Origin: Myxococcales bacterium
GTDB lineage: Bacteria; Myxococcota_A; Polyangia; Polyangiales; SLQV01
Assembly: GCA_007131285.1 (NCBI GenBank)
Contig: SLQV01000006.1
Span: forward strand, 1-55,165
Direction: 5' to 3'
DNA length: 55,165 bases
Part shown: in pieces, positions 18,729-27,993 of the stretch
How positions within the stretch are numbered: position 1 is the stretch's first letter
How the letters are laid out: the number at the start of each line of letters is the position of its first letter
Translations under genes and position numbers: made by a program
The notes under the pieces: generated by a model
The model's database searches: none
The model's input: the letters and a program-made list of their open reading frames with translations, nothing else
What the model was told of the DNA's origin: nothing

Positions 18729-18998
18729 ATGTGCCCCCCAGGCGGCGCGCGGGGCCCTTCGGGTTGGCTAAGGGCAAGCCTACGCAGCCTTCTGCGTGTC
18801 TACCGCGCAGTGCTCTCGCCACTGCTCGGGCCCCGTTGCCGCTTCCACCCAACGTGTTCGGCCTACGCCCTCGCGGTCCTCGAGACACAGCCCCTCCACA
18901 CCGCCTTATGGCTGAGCCTGCGCCGTCTGCTCCGCTGCCACCCCTGGCACCCCGGCGGCCACGACCCGCCTCCCCCCTGCCCAAACCCATCACACTAA
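18729..18998 (+). CDS. yidD: Membrane protein insertion efficiency factor YidD
   Basis: LLRVYRAVLSPLLGPRCRFHPTCSAYALAVLE...LRRLLRCHPWHPGGHDPPP. Confidence 0.82.
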   Translation: MCPPGGARGPSGWLRASLRSLLRVYRAVLSPLLGPRCRFHPTCSAYALAVLETQPLHTALWLSLRRLLRCHPWHPGGHDPPPPCPNPSH

Positions 18999-19164
18999 AC
19001 GCCCCTGAATGGCCCGGGAAACCCGGGGGGATTCAAGTCTGTGTCCAAGGGAAGGCGGGCCATCGACCCACTCAACTCCGCTACCAGCGAGAAGCTGATG
19101 GCGGCGAACGCGGCTAGCACTAAGCTCCGCCGCTGGGCGTGGGCTGCGCCTACAGGAGGGCGAG

Positions 19165-19899
19165 ATGTCGCCATATCGTGAACGGGCCAAGCAGAACCTG
19201 CTGACGGAGCCTGCGGGTGATGCTGGCTGGGCAGCTAAGCGTGCTGAAGAGATTCCTTCGAGTCTTTGGCCCGACGCGTTCTTCTTCTCATCGGTAACCC
19301 CGGCCTCGCACGTGCTTGACGTGGGTTGCGGGACCGGGGCCCTGGCGCTGCACCTCGCAGCCGAGGGCCATCGGGTTGAGGGCATCGACCTGAGCTATGA
19401 TGCTGTCCGCGCGGCCACCCAGCGGGCGCAGGCGCACGGCCTCGCGGGGCGGTGCAGCTTCCACCAGGGTTCCGCCACAGCCCTGCCATTCGCTTCGGGC
19501 ACCTTTGACGTGGTCGTGGTGCAGGCCGTGCTGACCACGGTTTCACGGCCTGAAGACCGCATCAGCATGCTGCGTGCCGCACGCCGCGTCCTGAAGGCAA
19601 CCGGATGTCTCTACACCGCCGAGTTTGCGCAGACGTGGCATCACCCGCTCTACCGAAGCCGGTACCTGCGAGACGCAGAGCTTACAGGCGAGATGGGCCT
19701 CTTCGTTGTCAGCGACGACGAAGGCCAGGAACTCTACCGAGCGAAGCACTTTTCAGTGCGCGAAATGACAGAGCTTCTCTTGCACTCAGGTTTCGAGATC
19801 GGCAGCTTCCGACACGTGACGTTCCGTACTCGGTCCGGCAATCTAGTCGACGGCTTTCAGGCGCTATCCCACCTGCCCGAAGCGTCACCGTCTCCATGA
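19165..19899 (+). CDS. Class I SAM-dependent methyltransferase
   Basis: VLDVGCGTGALALHLAAEGHRVEGIDLS; ALPFASGTFDVVVV; aggaggg just upstream. Confidence 0.8.
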   Translation: MSPYRERAKQNLLTEPAGDAGWAAKRAEEIPSSLWPDAFFFSSVTPASHVLDVGCGTGALALHLAAEGHRVEGIDLSYDAVRAATQRAQAHGLAGRCSFHQGSATALPFASGTFDVVVVQAVLTTVSRPEDRISMLRAARRVLKATGCLYTAEFAQTWHHPLYRSRYLRDAELTGEMGLFVVSDDEGQELYRAKHFSVREMTELLLHSGFEIGSFRHVTFRTRSGNLVDGFQALSHLPEASPSP

Positions 19900-20040
19900 C
19901 CTCTATCTCATGTCGGTGTCAGTAGGGGCGTGTTTTTGAGTCGCTCCCGGCGAGCATCAAACAAGATGGTCGTCGTCCGAAGCTCCCTGGGAGAGATGGA
20001 GAGATAGGGAGAGTAGGCCTATCTACGCGGGCCCGAAGGC

Positions 20041-20430
20041 CTAGTTACAGCACTTAAAGAAAAAATGTTTCTGCCGCCCCGGCCAACCAAGAGCAGCGCA
20101 TGTTGCGTCTGACCCAGCTACGAATTCGTAGCAGTAAGACCTGCTGCTGCAGTGACCACACTGCTCGATTGCGTCCGTGCGAAACTTGTCAGCCGTCCGC
20201 GTCTTATCGTGAGAGGCAACGTCAGCAGCTCCATTCTCGCAAATATCGGCCCGAGTCGTTCCAACGAGAACCGAAGTGGCCGGTACGTTCCAGTTTTGCC
20301 ACTCCCCGTACGCTTTCCGGGGTCGCATGTTTGCTTCGGCAGCACTTGCTGTGCAGGGGACGGACTTAGGGCACAGGCGCAGGTCACTATCCAAGACGAG
20401 AATGCGATAAACCTCGTCATGGACACGCAC
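20041..20430 (-). CDS. Hypothetical small Cys-rich protein (possibly frame-disrupted; signal-peptide-like sequence in another frame of 20118..20447)
   Basis: Cys-rich C-terminus CGHCSSRSYCYEF...ATCAALGW...FKCCN; MTRFIAFSSWIVTCACALSPSPAQ in a different frame. Confidence 0.3.
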   Translation of the reverse strand: MRVHDEVYRILVLDSDLRLCPKSVPCTASAAEANMRPRKAYGEWQNWNVPATSVLVGTTRADICENGAADVASHDKTRTADKFRTDAIEQCGHCSSRSYCYEFVAGSDATCAALGWPGRQKHFFFKCCN

Positions 20431-20550
20431 GTACTCCGAAGCGTCACCGAGTCGAGCCGGTGGACTTTCGTGGAACGCGCTCCATCACGCTCTCAGGAGC
20501 GTTGCAAGCACGACACCAACGATGGACACATCCCAACACGCGCGGGTCGG

Positions 20551-20577
20551 CATATGCTTGCGTAGAGCAAGCATATG
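20551..20577. repeat. Perfect 11-bp inverted repeat CATATGCTTGC-gtaga-GCAAGCATATG
   Basis: Read directly; intergenic upstream of aspS. Confidence 0.75.
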
Positions 20578-20760
20578 CTTGATCACTGCACATATACGGG
20601 ACGCTGGGCTGTCACCGCGGATACGCGTGCGAGAAGGGCTTTGGCTGTTGCGCCGGAGGCTGACCGCACGCGGATTGCGGCGCGTCCCGTGGCTTTGCGT
20701 GTCGGGTGTGGTGGGGGCGGATGACAGCGGGGGGGAACGCTGGTAGAAAGGCGCGGACGT

Positions 20761-22614
20761 ATGCGTTTCATTCATGAGCTTCACCGCACGCATTCTTGTG
20801 GCGGTATTCGGGCGGCGGACATCGACCGTGAGGTTGTGCTTTTCGGTTGGGTGGATAGCCGCCGCGACCATGGCGGCTGCATTTTCATCGATTTACGCGA
20901 CCGGGATGGCATCACCCAGGTGGTGTTCGATAGCGCTGAAGATCCGGAGGCCTACGCCGAAGGCGACCGGGCGCGCTCGGAATGGGTGCTGGCCATCAAG
21001 GGGCGTGTGCGTGACCGGGCGCAGATGCGCAACCCGCGGCTGCCCACGGGCGATGTAGAGGTGCTTGCGACGCGCGCCGAGGTGCTGAGCCGTTCGGAGA
21101 CGCCCCCCTTTGTCATCGCAGACGACATCGAGACCGGCGAAGACAAGCGCCTGGCGTATCGCTACCTCGATCTGCGGCGTCCCAGTTTGCAGCGCAACTT
21201 GATGCGACGCTCGCAGCTCAACCAACAAACGCGGACCTACCTGCACGACGCTGGCTTCATCGAGATCGAAACGCCTTTCCTGGTCAAGTATACGCCGGGC
21301 GGCGCGCGCAACTTCCTGGTACCGGCGCGCATCAATCCTGGGCATTTTTACGCGCTCGCCGAGAGCCCCCAGCTCTTTAAGCAGCTGCTTATGGTGGGCG
21401 GCTACGACCGTTACTTCCAAATCGTCCGCTGCTTTCGCGACGAAGACCTGCGCATCGACCGGCAGCCCGAGTTTACGCAGATCGATATCGAGGCGAGCTT
21501 CATCGACGAAGAGAGCCTGTTCACGCTCATCGAGGGGCTGGTCTTTCGCCTTTGGCGCGAGGTGCTCGGGGTTGAGCTTCTGGACCTCTACCCCAGTGGC
21601 AAGTTGCCGCGTTTGGCGTTTGCCGAGTCGATGACCAAGTACGGCAACGACAAGCCTGACCTGCGCTTCGGCCTTGAGCATACCGACCTGACCGAGCTTG
21701 CCGTGGCGCATGGGGGCGGCGGCATACCCATGTTGACTCCCCTTGCAGAGAAGTTTGCGAGCGGAGCGTACCGCCGGGACTTGCCGCCGGAAATCGTCAA
21801 AGCGCTCGTTGTGCCGGCGAGCCACACGTTTTCGCGCTCGGACCTCGACAAGCTTGAGGTGTACGTGAAGCAGCTAGGTGCCGGAGGGCTTGCGCGCGCC
21901 AAAGTGGGCGCTGACGGCCGCACGTGGGAGCAGTCGCCCTTGGCGAAGTTCGCCAGCCCGGACTTTATCGCAGCGGTGCATGAAGCGACCGGCGCGCAGC
22001 CGGGCGACCTCATTCTCTTTCAGTTTGGCCCTACCGACCGCACGCACATGATCATGGCCAACTTGCGCCTGCACTTGGGCAAGCAGCTCGGTCTGATTCC
22101 TGAGTCTGGAAGCGGTGGAAAATGGAACTTTCTCTGGGTCACCCAGCCACCCCTCTTCGAGTACGACGCGGACAAAAAGCGCTTCGTGGCCGCCCACCAC
22201 ATGTTCACCCGCCCGACGGACGAAAGTGCGGCGTTGCTCGAATCAGACCCCGCCAAGGTGCTCTGCCATCGCTATGACCTTGTCTTAAACGGGTTCGAGA
22301 TCGGTGGCGGCTCGATACGACTCCACGATCCAGAGCTGCAAGCCCGGGTATTCCGCGTGCTCGGGATGAGCGGCGACGAGGCGCAAGAAAAGTTTGGCTT
22401 TCTGCTCGATGCCCTGAAGTTCGGCGCGCCGCCTCACGGCGGTATCGCCATCGGCATGGACAGACTTGCGATGCTCGCCTGCGAGACCGAATCGATTCGC
22501 GACGTAATCGCCTTTCCAAAGACCCAGAAAGGCAACGACATCATGACCGGTGCGCCTGCGGGCGTGAGCCCTGAGCAGTTGCTGGAACTCCACATCAAAC
22601 CCGTTACACGCTGA
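20761..22614 (+). CDS. aspS: Aspartyl-tRNA synthetase
   Basis: THSCGGIRAADIDREVVLFGWVDSRRDHGGCIFIDLRDRDGITQVVFD; FRDEDLRIDRQPEFTQIDIEASF; GIAIGMDRLAML; PKTQKGNDIMTGAP. Confidence 0.97.
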   Translation: MRFIHELHRTHSCGGIRAADIDREVVLFGWVDSRRDHGGCIFIDLRDRDGITQVVFDSAEDPEAYAEGDRARSEWVLAIKGRVRDRAQMRNPRLPTGDVEVLATRAEVLSRSETPPFVIADDIETGEDKRLAYRYLDLRRPSLQRNLMRRSQLNQQTRTYLHDAGFIEIETPFLVKYTPGGARNFLVPARINPGHFYALAESPQLFKQLLMVGGYDRYFQIVRCFRDEDLRIDRQPEFTQIDIEASFIDEESLFTLIEGLVFRLWREVLGVELLDLYPSGKLPRLAFAESMTKYGNDKPDLRFGLEHTDLTELAVAHGGGGIPMLTPLAEKFASGAYRRDLPPEIVKALVVPASHTFSRSDLDKLEVYVKQLGAGGLARAKVGADGRTWEQSPLAKFASPDFIAAVHEATGAQPGDLILFQFGPTDRTHMIMANLRLHLGKQLGLIPESGSGGKWNFLWVTQPPLFEYDADKKRFVAAHHMFTRPTDESAALLESDPAKVLCHRYDLVLNGFEIGGGSIRLHDPELQARVFRVLGMSGDEAQEKFGFLLDALKFGAPPHGGIAIGMDRLAMLACETESIRDVIAFPKTQKGNDIMTGAPAGVSPEQLLELHIKPVTR

Positions 22615-22877
22615 TATCAACGGGTAAATCCAGTGCGTGGGTAAACGCAGTGCGGTTGCGTGGCCGTACAATGCTCAAGCCCTTAACCCGCGCACCCAGC
22701 GTGAACGTTCCGGAGCTTTTAAGGGCGAAAATGCCGCAGGGAAGCGCCAACGGGTGCTGGGCCCCCACGTGCAGTTTAAGGCAATATTTTTGGAGGCGCA
22801 GTGTGTTTGGGCCTACTTCAATAGGATGCTCGGGGAGCTACTGGCTAGGTCACTAGCCGGCTCACCGAGCCGTACTT

Positions 22878-23915
22878 ATGCTGAAAATAGGGCAATTCAT
22901 TGTAGTGCAATGTGCCACTGTGTGTGCTTTGATGCCGCGCATGAATATGGACTCAAAGTGGGTGAACGTTGCCGAGACGTGTGCAGTTACTCAGCCAGCC
23001 TTCCCGAAGGCGGGCACGCGTAGGCATGTGGGCCCATTGCGGGGGTGCGTGGGCTCGGCCCTGACGGTGCTTCTGGCTTGGGGTTGCGTGTCCGTCCAAG
23101 ACGAGCGGGGCGTAGGCCGGGCGCCCGGACGTGCGCCCGTCGACCCCCATGATTCCCAGGCGGTCGCGCGGGAGGTCGCCGAACTTGTGCAGGAGCGTTC
23201 AAGCTTCTGCAACTGCGCGGTCCAGAATATCGACCTCTACCGCTATCAGGTTGAAGCGCGTATCTCTGCGCTGAGGCGTCTGCGCTCGGAGGCCGGTGCC
23301 GACACGCGCGAACTCGAAATACGCATTGAAGACGCCGAACGTGAGCGCGATCTTATGGCCGAAGGTAACAACAGCTTTGGCTCCGGGGGCAGTGCCTTTG
23401 GTGGGGGCACGTCTAACACCAGCTTCGGAGGCCCCGTTGATGGCTCGGCAAGTACCTCCTTTGATGTTGGTCGCCAGGCGGAGACGTGCCGGAGTGTGTT
23501 TGTGGAGGTGAACTCTGAGCAGGCTTTCGCGCGCGAACTCGACGATCTCGACGCGGCGTGCGGCCAGCCAAACAATAGCAAGTCATTCGGTGGCACATCG
23601 GGTGCTCAGACCTCTGGCCAAGGCGCCTTTGCCCCCGCCGGGAACCGGCGCTGGGTCGCGCATTTCGTCGAGTCGGAAGCGCGATTTAACGAATGCCTTC
23701 TCCGCATCTCAAACAACGACCGCTCTAGCGCAGCGTGCAATGCCTTCGCCGCTGACCCTTTCAGGGTGGAGGGCTGCGTGCGGGCCTACACGGACGCGAA
23801 CGTCTACGCCTTGGAACTCGCCGAACTCCAGTGTCTCGAACAGTCGCCCAGCAGCATGACCGGTGCCGACCCGGGCGTCACCGTGATGCTCGGTCCGCCT
23901 TCTCCGCTGCACTAA
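22878..23915 (+). CDS. Hypothetical lipoprotein with a Gly/Ser/Phe-rich segment; start probably internal
   Basis: ALTVLLAWGC lipobox-like; helical region followed by NSFGSGGSAFGGGTSNTSFGG. Confidence 0.55.
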   Translation: MLKIGQFIVVQCATVCALMPRMNMDSKWVNVAETCAVTQPAFPKAGTRRHVGPLRGCVGSALTVLLAWGCVSVQDERGVGRAPGRAPVDPHDSQAVAREVAELVQERSSFCNCAVQNIDLYRYQVEARISALRRLRSEAGADTRELEIRIEDAERERDLMAEGNNSFGSGGSAFGGGTSNTSFGGPVDGSASTSFDVGRQAETCRSVFVEVNSEQAFARELDDLDAACGQPNNSKSFGGTSGAQTSGQGAFAPAGNRRWVAHFVESEARFNECLLRISNNDRSSAACNAFAADPFRVEGCVRAYTDANVYALELAELQCLEQSPSSMTGADPGVTVMLGPPSPLH

Positions 23916-24033
23916 CGCGGTGACGAACAGGTGGAGCCTGGCTGTGTAGGCCACACCGCGACGGCCGAATTCGCAAGGGTGCGGGTAGGGGCGGGGCTCT
24001 TCAGGGTTCGGGCTGTGCTAGGTTGGCGCGGCG

Positions 24034-25968
24034 GTGAGGTACACGCTTTGGGAGATCGTTCGACCGTACCGCCGGCAACTGGGTGTGGGCGCGGTCTTGC
24101 TCGCGGCGACAAACGGTCTCGATAAGTCGATACCGTGGTTGCTTAAGGGCGCCATCGATGCGTTGCGCGAACAGCGGCTGCGCGCCGTGGTCGTGGCGGC
24201 GGCTTGGGTCGTTGTTGTCGCCGCTGCGTTGTGGGTTGTGCGGACTGCCTCAAGACTGGTGATCTTTCATGTTGGCCGGCAGACCGAGTTCGACTTGCGC
24301 AATGCGCTTTGCGTCAAGCTCCAGCGCATCGACGAACGCTTCGTCGCGGTGCTTGGCAGTGGCGAGATGATGAGCCGGGCCACGAGCGATATGGCCAATG
24401 TGCGTACGCTCGTCGGCTTTGGCGGCATGAATCTGGTCAACACCGTGCTGGCGTACGGCTTGGCGCTAGCGCTCATGTTCACGCTATCGCCCACGCTGAC
24501 GCTGTGGGCGCTCCTGCCTTATCCGGGGTTCGTCTTGGTTGCTCGGGGGCTCGGCCGCGGGCTCTTCAAGCGTTCGCACGCCATCGCTACAACGACAGGT
24601 GCGCTCTCAACACGCCTGGAAAACTTCATTCGCGGGATTCGCATTCAACGCACCTACGGCCTTGAGGACAACGAGCGTCGCCGCTTCTCCAGTCTCAATG
24701 ACCGCCTGCTACGGGACCACCTCTCTCTCGTGCGTTTGCGGGCGTTCCTGTGGCCTTTGCTCTCGCTCCTGACGGCGGCGGGGACCCTGCTCGTAATCTG
24801 GCGGGGAGGCAGCATGGTGCTGACCGGCGAGCTGACGATTGGCGAGTTCGTCGCGTTTAACGCCTATCTGGGCCAGCTGGTTTGGCCTTCAATGGCCGTC
24901 GGCTTTTTGCTGGCCGTGCTGCAGCGCGGACGCGCGTCGCTGGTGCGTCTGCAAGAGGTGTTGCTCGCACCGGAAACCGCGCGGGGTTCACTCGCGCCGC
25001 CCCCGGAGGCGGGTGCGCGCTTGAGCCTAGAACGCGTGAGCTACGCCTACGGCGCGCATCAGGCCACCGCCGCCGCGTTTGCCGCCCAGCATGTCCCGCC
25101 TGCCCGGGCGACACCCACCGGCAGCGCACAGGCGGCGAACGCCAAGGCAACCGGCCTCAGCCACCTCCGGGCGGGCACCAAAGCATCTAACCAAGCCGCG
25201 CCTGAATCGCCTGCACCTAGCGCTGCGGCCAGCACGCACGCGCTCGGCCCGCAGGTGATTCGCGATGTGAGCTTGCGTTTGCCGGCGCAGGGGCTTGTGG
25301 CGTTGGTTGGGCGGTCGGGTTCCGGCAAGAGCACGCTGGCCAAGCTGCTTGCGGGGCGACTTCTGCCTACGTCGGGCACGGCGGTATTCGGCCCGCACGC
25401 GCTCAGCGACCTCAGTGAGGCGGGGCTCGCGCAGCGCATTCAGCTTTGCGCCCAGGAGGTGACGCTTTTCTCCACGAGCCTGCGGCGCAATCTGCTCGTC
25501 GGTGGGCGTTTCGACCCGGCCATCGGCAAGGCAGAGCTGCTCGCTGCGCTGCAAGACGCGGGGCTGGGCCCGGACATCACCAGCCTGCCGCAGGGGCTCG
25601 ACACGCTGGTCGGCGAGCGCGGCGTTCAGCTCTCGGGCGGCCAAGCGCAGCGCTTGGCGCTGGCGCGCACGCTTCTCGCCCGCGCGCCGGTGATGGTTTT
25701 CGACGACCCAATAAGTGCGGTGGATGCGGTGACGGAGCGCCATCTTTTGGGCACGCTACGGGCGCTTGCGGCGCAGCACGCCGTTGTGCTCATCACCCAT
25801 CGGGCGTCGGCGGCAGCGCTCGCCGACCGGATTTTTGTCTTAGAGGACGGCGCATTGGTCGAAGAGGGCACCCACGGCGAGCTGACGGACAAGGGAGGCA
25901 TCTACGCGCGTTTGGCCGAAAGACAGGCACTTGAAGCGGGCCTTGTCCTGCGAGGCGCCGCGCGATGA
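24034..25968 (+). CDS. ABC exporter half-transporter (TMD-NBD), degenerate ATPase site
   Basis: GRSGSGKST, LSGGQAQRLALART, VMVFDDPISAVD; Ala-rich insertion in the NBD; ATGA overlap with the next gene. Confidence 0.9.
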   Translation: MRYTLWEIVRPYRRQLGVGAVLLAATNGLDKSIPWLLKGAIDALREQRLRAVVVAAAWVVVVAAALWVVRTASRLVIFHVGRQTEFDLRNALCVKLQRIDERFVAVLGSGEMMSRATSDMANVRTLVGFGGMNLVNTVLAYGLALALMFTLSPTLTLWALLPYPGFVLVARGLGRGLFKRSHAIATTTGALSTRLENFIRGIRIQRTYGLEDNERRRFSSLNDRLLRDHLSLVRLRAFLWPLLSLLTAAGTLLVIWRGGSMVLTGELTIGEFVAFNAYLGQLVWPSMAVGFLLAVLQRGRASLVRLQEVLLAPETARGSLAPPPEAGARLSLERVSYAYGAHQATAAAFAAQHVPPARATPTGSAQAANAKATGLSHLRAGTKASNQAAPESPAPSAAASTHALGPQVIRDVSLRLPAQGLVALVGRSGSGKSTLAKLLAGRLLPTSGTAVFGPHALSDLSEAGLAQRIQLCAQEVTLFSTSLRRNLLVGGRFDPAIGKAELLAALQDAGLGPDITSLPQGLDTLVGERGVQLSGGQAQRLALARTLLARAPVMVFDDPISAVDAVTERHLLGTLRALAAQHAVVLITHRASAAALADRIFVLEDGALVEEGTHGELTDKGGIYARLAERQALEAGLVLRGAAR

Positions 25969-27917
25969 AGGCCTGGCTGCTCGACCTTTGGGGCCGCACC
26001 CAGAGCCCCCCGGCGGGCAGCGATGTCCTCGGCATTGGCGGCTTGCGGCCAGAGCGCGCCATCCAGGAAGGTCGCGACCTGCGGCTGCTGGCTTATTTTG
26101 CGTCCTACGCCAAACCCGAATGGCACTGGCTGCTGCTGGCGCTGATCTTGATGCCGCTGATGTCGGCCCTTGGGCTGCTTCAGCCGTGGCTCATCAAGCA
26201 GGCGGTGGATGCGGCGCTCGTTGAAGAAAGCCTGCCCGCATTGCTCAATGTGGTTGGCTTCTTCGCGCTGGTGATCGCTGGCGAGTTCGTGGTGCGCTTC
26301 GCCCAGACCTACGCGTTGCAGTATGCGGGGCAGCGCGCGGTGGCACGCCTACGCCTAGCTGTGTTTTCACACCTACAGCGGCTGCACGTCCGCGTGTTCG
26401 ATGGCACGCCGCTAGGTCGGCTCGTGACGCGCCTCACCACCGATGTCGACAACCTCGGCGAGCTCTTCGCCTCCGGGGCCATTACCGCATTCACGGACCT
26501 GCTCACGGTGGCGCTCGTCGTGGTCTTTATGGTGGCTATCGACTGGGAGCTCAGCATTGTGGCCTTGTTATCGCTGCCGCCGATGCTGCTCTTCGTCACC
26601 TGGCTGCGCCGCCGCGCCCGCGACGCTTACCGGGAGATTCGTACGAAAATCTCGGTCCTCAATGCCCACCTGGCCGAGCAGGTCAGCGGCCTTCCTTTGA
26701 TTCGGTCACTCGCGGTGGGGCCCGACTTCGCGCTGGAATACCGCGCCATCAATCAGGACCTGCGCGGCGCCTACATGCGCTCTATCCGCTACGACGCGCT
26801 GCTCTATTCGGTGGTCGAATCGATAGCAGCGGCAAGCATTGCGGCGACGTTGGCCTACGCCGCCGCGCGCCTCATGGGTGCAGACGCGCTTAGCTCGGCG
26901 CTGACCGTCGGCACGGTGGTGGCGTTTTACGAATACATTCAGCGCTTCTTTACGCCTATCCGAGACTTGGCGACCAAGTACACCGTGCTTCAGAGCGCCC
27001 TCGCTTCCGCCGAGCGCATCCATGACCTGCTCTCCCAGAACGACCTCGACCCCGGCGTTGCGCGGCAGAAGCACGCCACTTCTGCCCAAGTTGGCGTGCG
27101 GGCTGGCGCCGCGTTGCAGCCTGCGGCACTTCCGCTTCCTGCCGCTGCACAGCCACCAGAGGTGCGCTTCGAGGGCGTGGGGTTTGCCTACGTGCCCGGG
27201 CAAACCACCCTGGAGGATGTCTCGTTTGCCGTGGCGCCGGGCCAGGTCGTTGCCATTGTGGGCGCGACGGGCTCGGGAAAATCTACGCTGATGTCGCTGG
27301 TGCTGCGCTTTTTCGACCCGAGCACCGGTCGCATCACGCTAGGTGGCGTTGACCTTGGCGCGATGCCCACGGCGGAGGCCCGCGCGCATTTCGCCTACGT
27401 GCCCCAAAGCCCTTATCTCGTTGCAGGGACGCTGGCGGAAAATCTGGCGCTCGGAAGCGCGACCCCTGATGACGGCGCGGTGGCGGACGTGATGCAGCGC
27501 CTGGCGGCTGCGGGCGTCGGGACGGAGCTGCTCGGTGCGCTTGGTGACCCGAACCGGCCTATCGAGGAGGGCGGCGCCAACTTGAGTGCCGGCCAGCGGC
27601 AGCTCGTGGCCATGTTGCGCGCGCTGGCCACGGGAAGGCCCTTTGTGCTGCTCGACGAAGCCACCGCATCGTTGGACTCAGAAACCGAAGCGCAGCTCGA
27701 CCTCGCCACCGCCCGGGTGTTGGCGGGGAAATCAGCGCTCATCATCGCGCACCGCCTCTCGACCATTCAGACGGCGGACCGCATCCTGGTGATGCACGCC
27801 GGCCGCCTGGCGGAGGCGGGCACCCACGCCGAGCTTCTGGCGCGCGGCGGCCTCTACACCGCCCTGCATCGCCTCCACTTCCAAGCCGACACCCGCCAAG
27901 CCGACACCCGCAGCTGA
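25965..27917 (+). CDS. ABC exporter half-transporter (TMD-NBD), consensus ATPase site
   Basis: GATGSGKST, LSAGQRQLVAMLRAL, FVLLDEATASLD, IIAHRLSTI. Confidence 0.92.
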   Translation: MKAWLLDLWGRTQSPPAGSDVLGIGGLRPERAIQEGRDLRLLAYFASYAKPEWHWLLLALILMPLMSALGLLQPWLIKQAVDAALVEESLPALLNVVGFFALVIAGEFVVRFAQTYALQYAGQRAVARLRLAVFSHLQRLHVRVFDGTPLGRLVTRLTTDVDNLGELFASGAITAFTDLLTVALVVVFMVAIDWELSIVALLSLPPMLLFVTWLRRRARDAYREIRTKISVLNAHLAEQVSGLPLIRSLAVGPDFALEYRAINQDLRGAYMRSIRYDALLYSVVESIAAASIAATLAYAAARLMGADALSSALTVGTVVAFYEYIQRFFTPIRDLATKYTVLQSALASAERIHDLLSQNDLDPGVARQKHATSAQVGVRAGAALQPAALPLPAAAQPPEVRFEGVGFAYVPGQTTLEDVSFAVAPGQVVAIVGATGSGKSTLMSLVLRFFDPSTGRITLGGVDLGAMPTAEARAHFAYVPQSPYLVAGTLAENLALGSATPDDGAVADVMQRLAAAGVGTELLGALGDPNRPIEEGGANLSAGQRQLVAMLRALATGRPFVLLDEATASLDSETEAQLDLATARVLAGKSALIIAHRLSTIQTADRILVMHAGRLAEAGTHAELLARGGLYTALHRLHFQADTRQADTRS

Positions 27918-27993
27918 CGCTCGGCGCAATGAGGTCCCGTCTCAGAGCCAGCACGCTTCCCGTGGGCGCCCCGGTTCTGGCGGGCAGTGTTCG

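Noticed and set aside
20893-21825. 310-aa minus-strand ORF opposite aspS
   Set aside because: aspS is unambiguous on the plus strand; the antisense ORF has no family signature.
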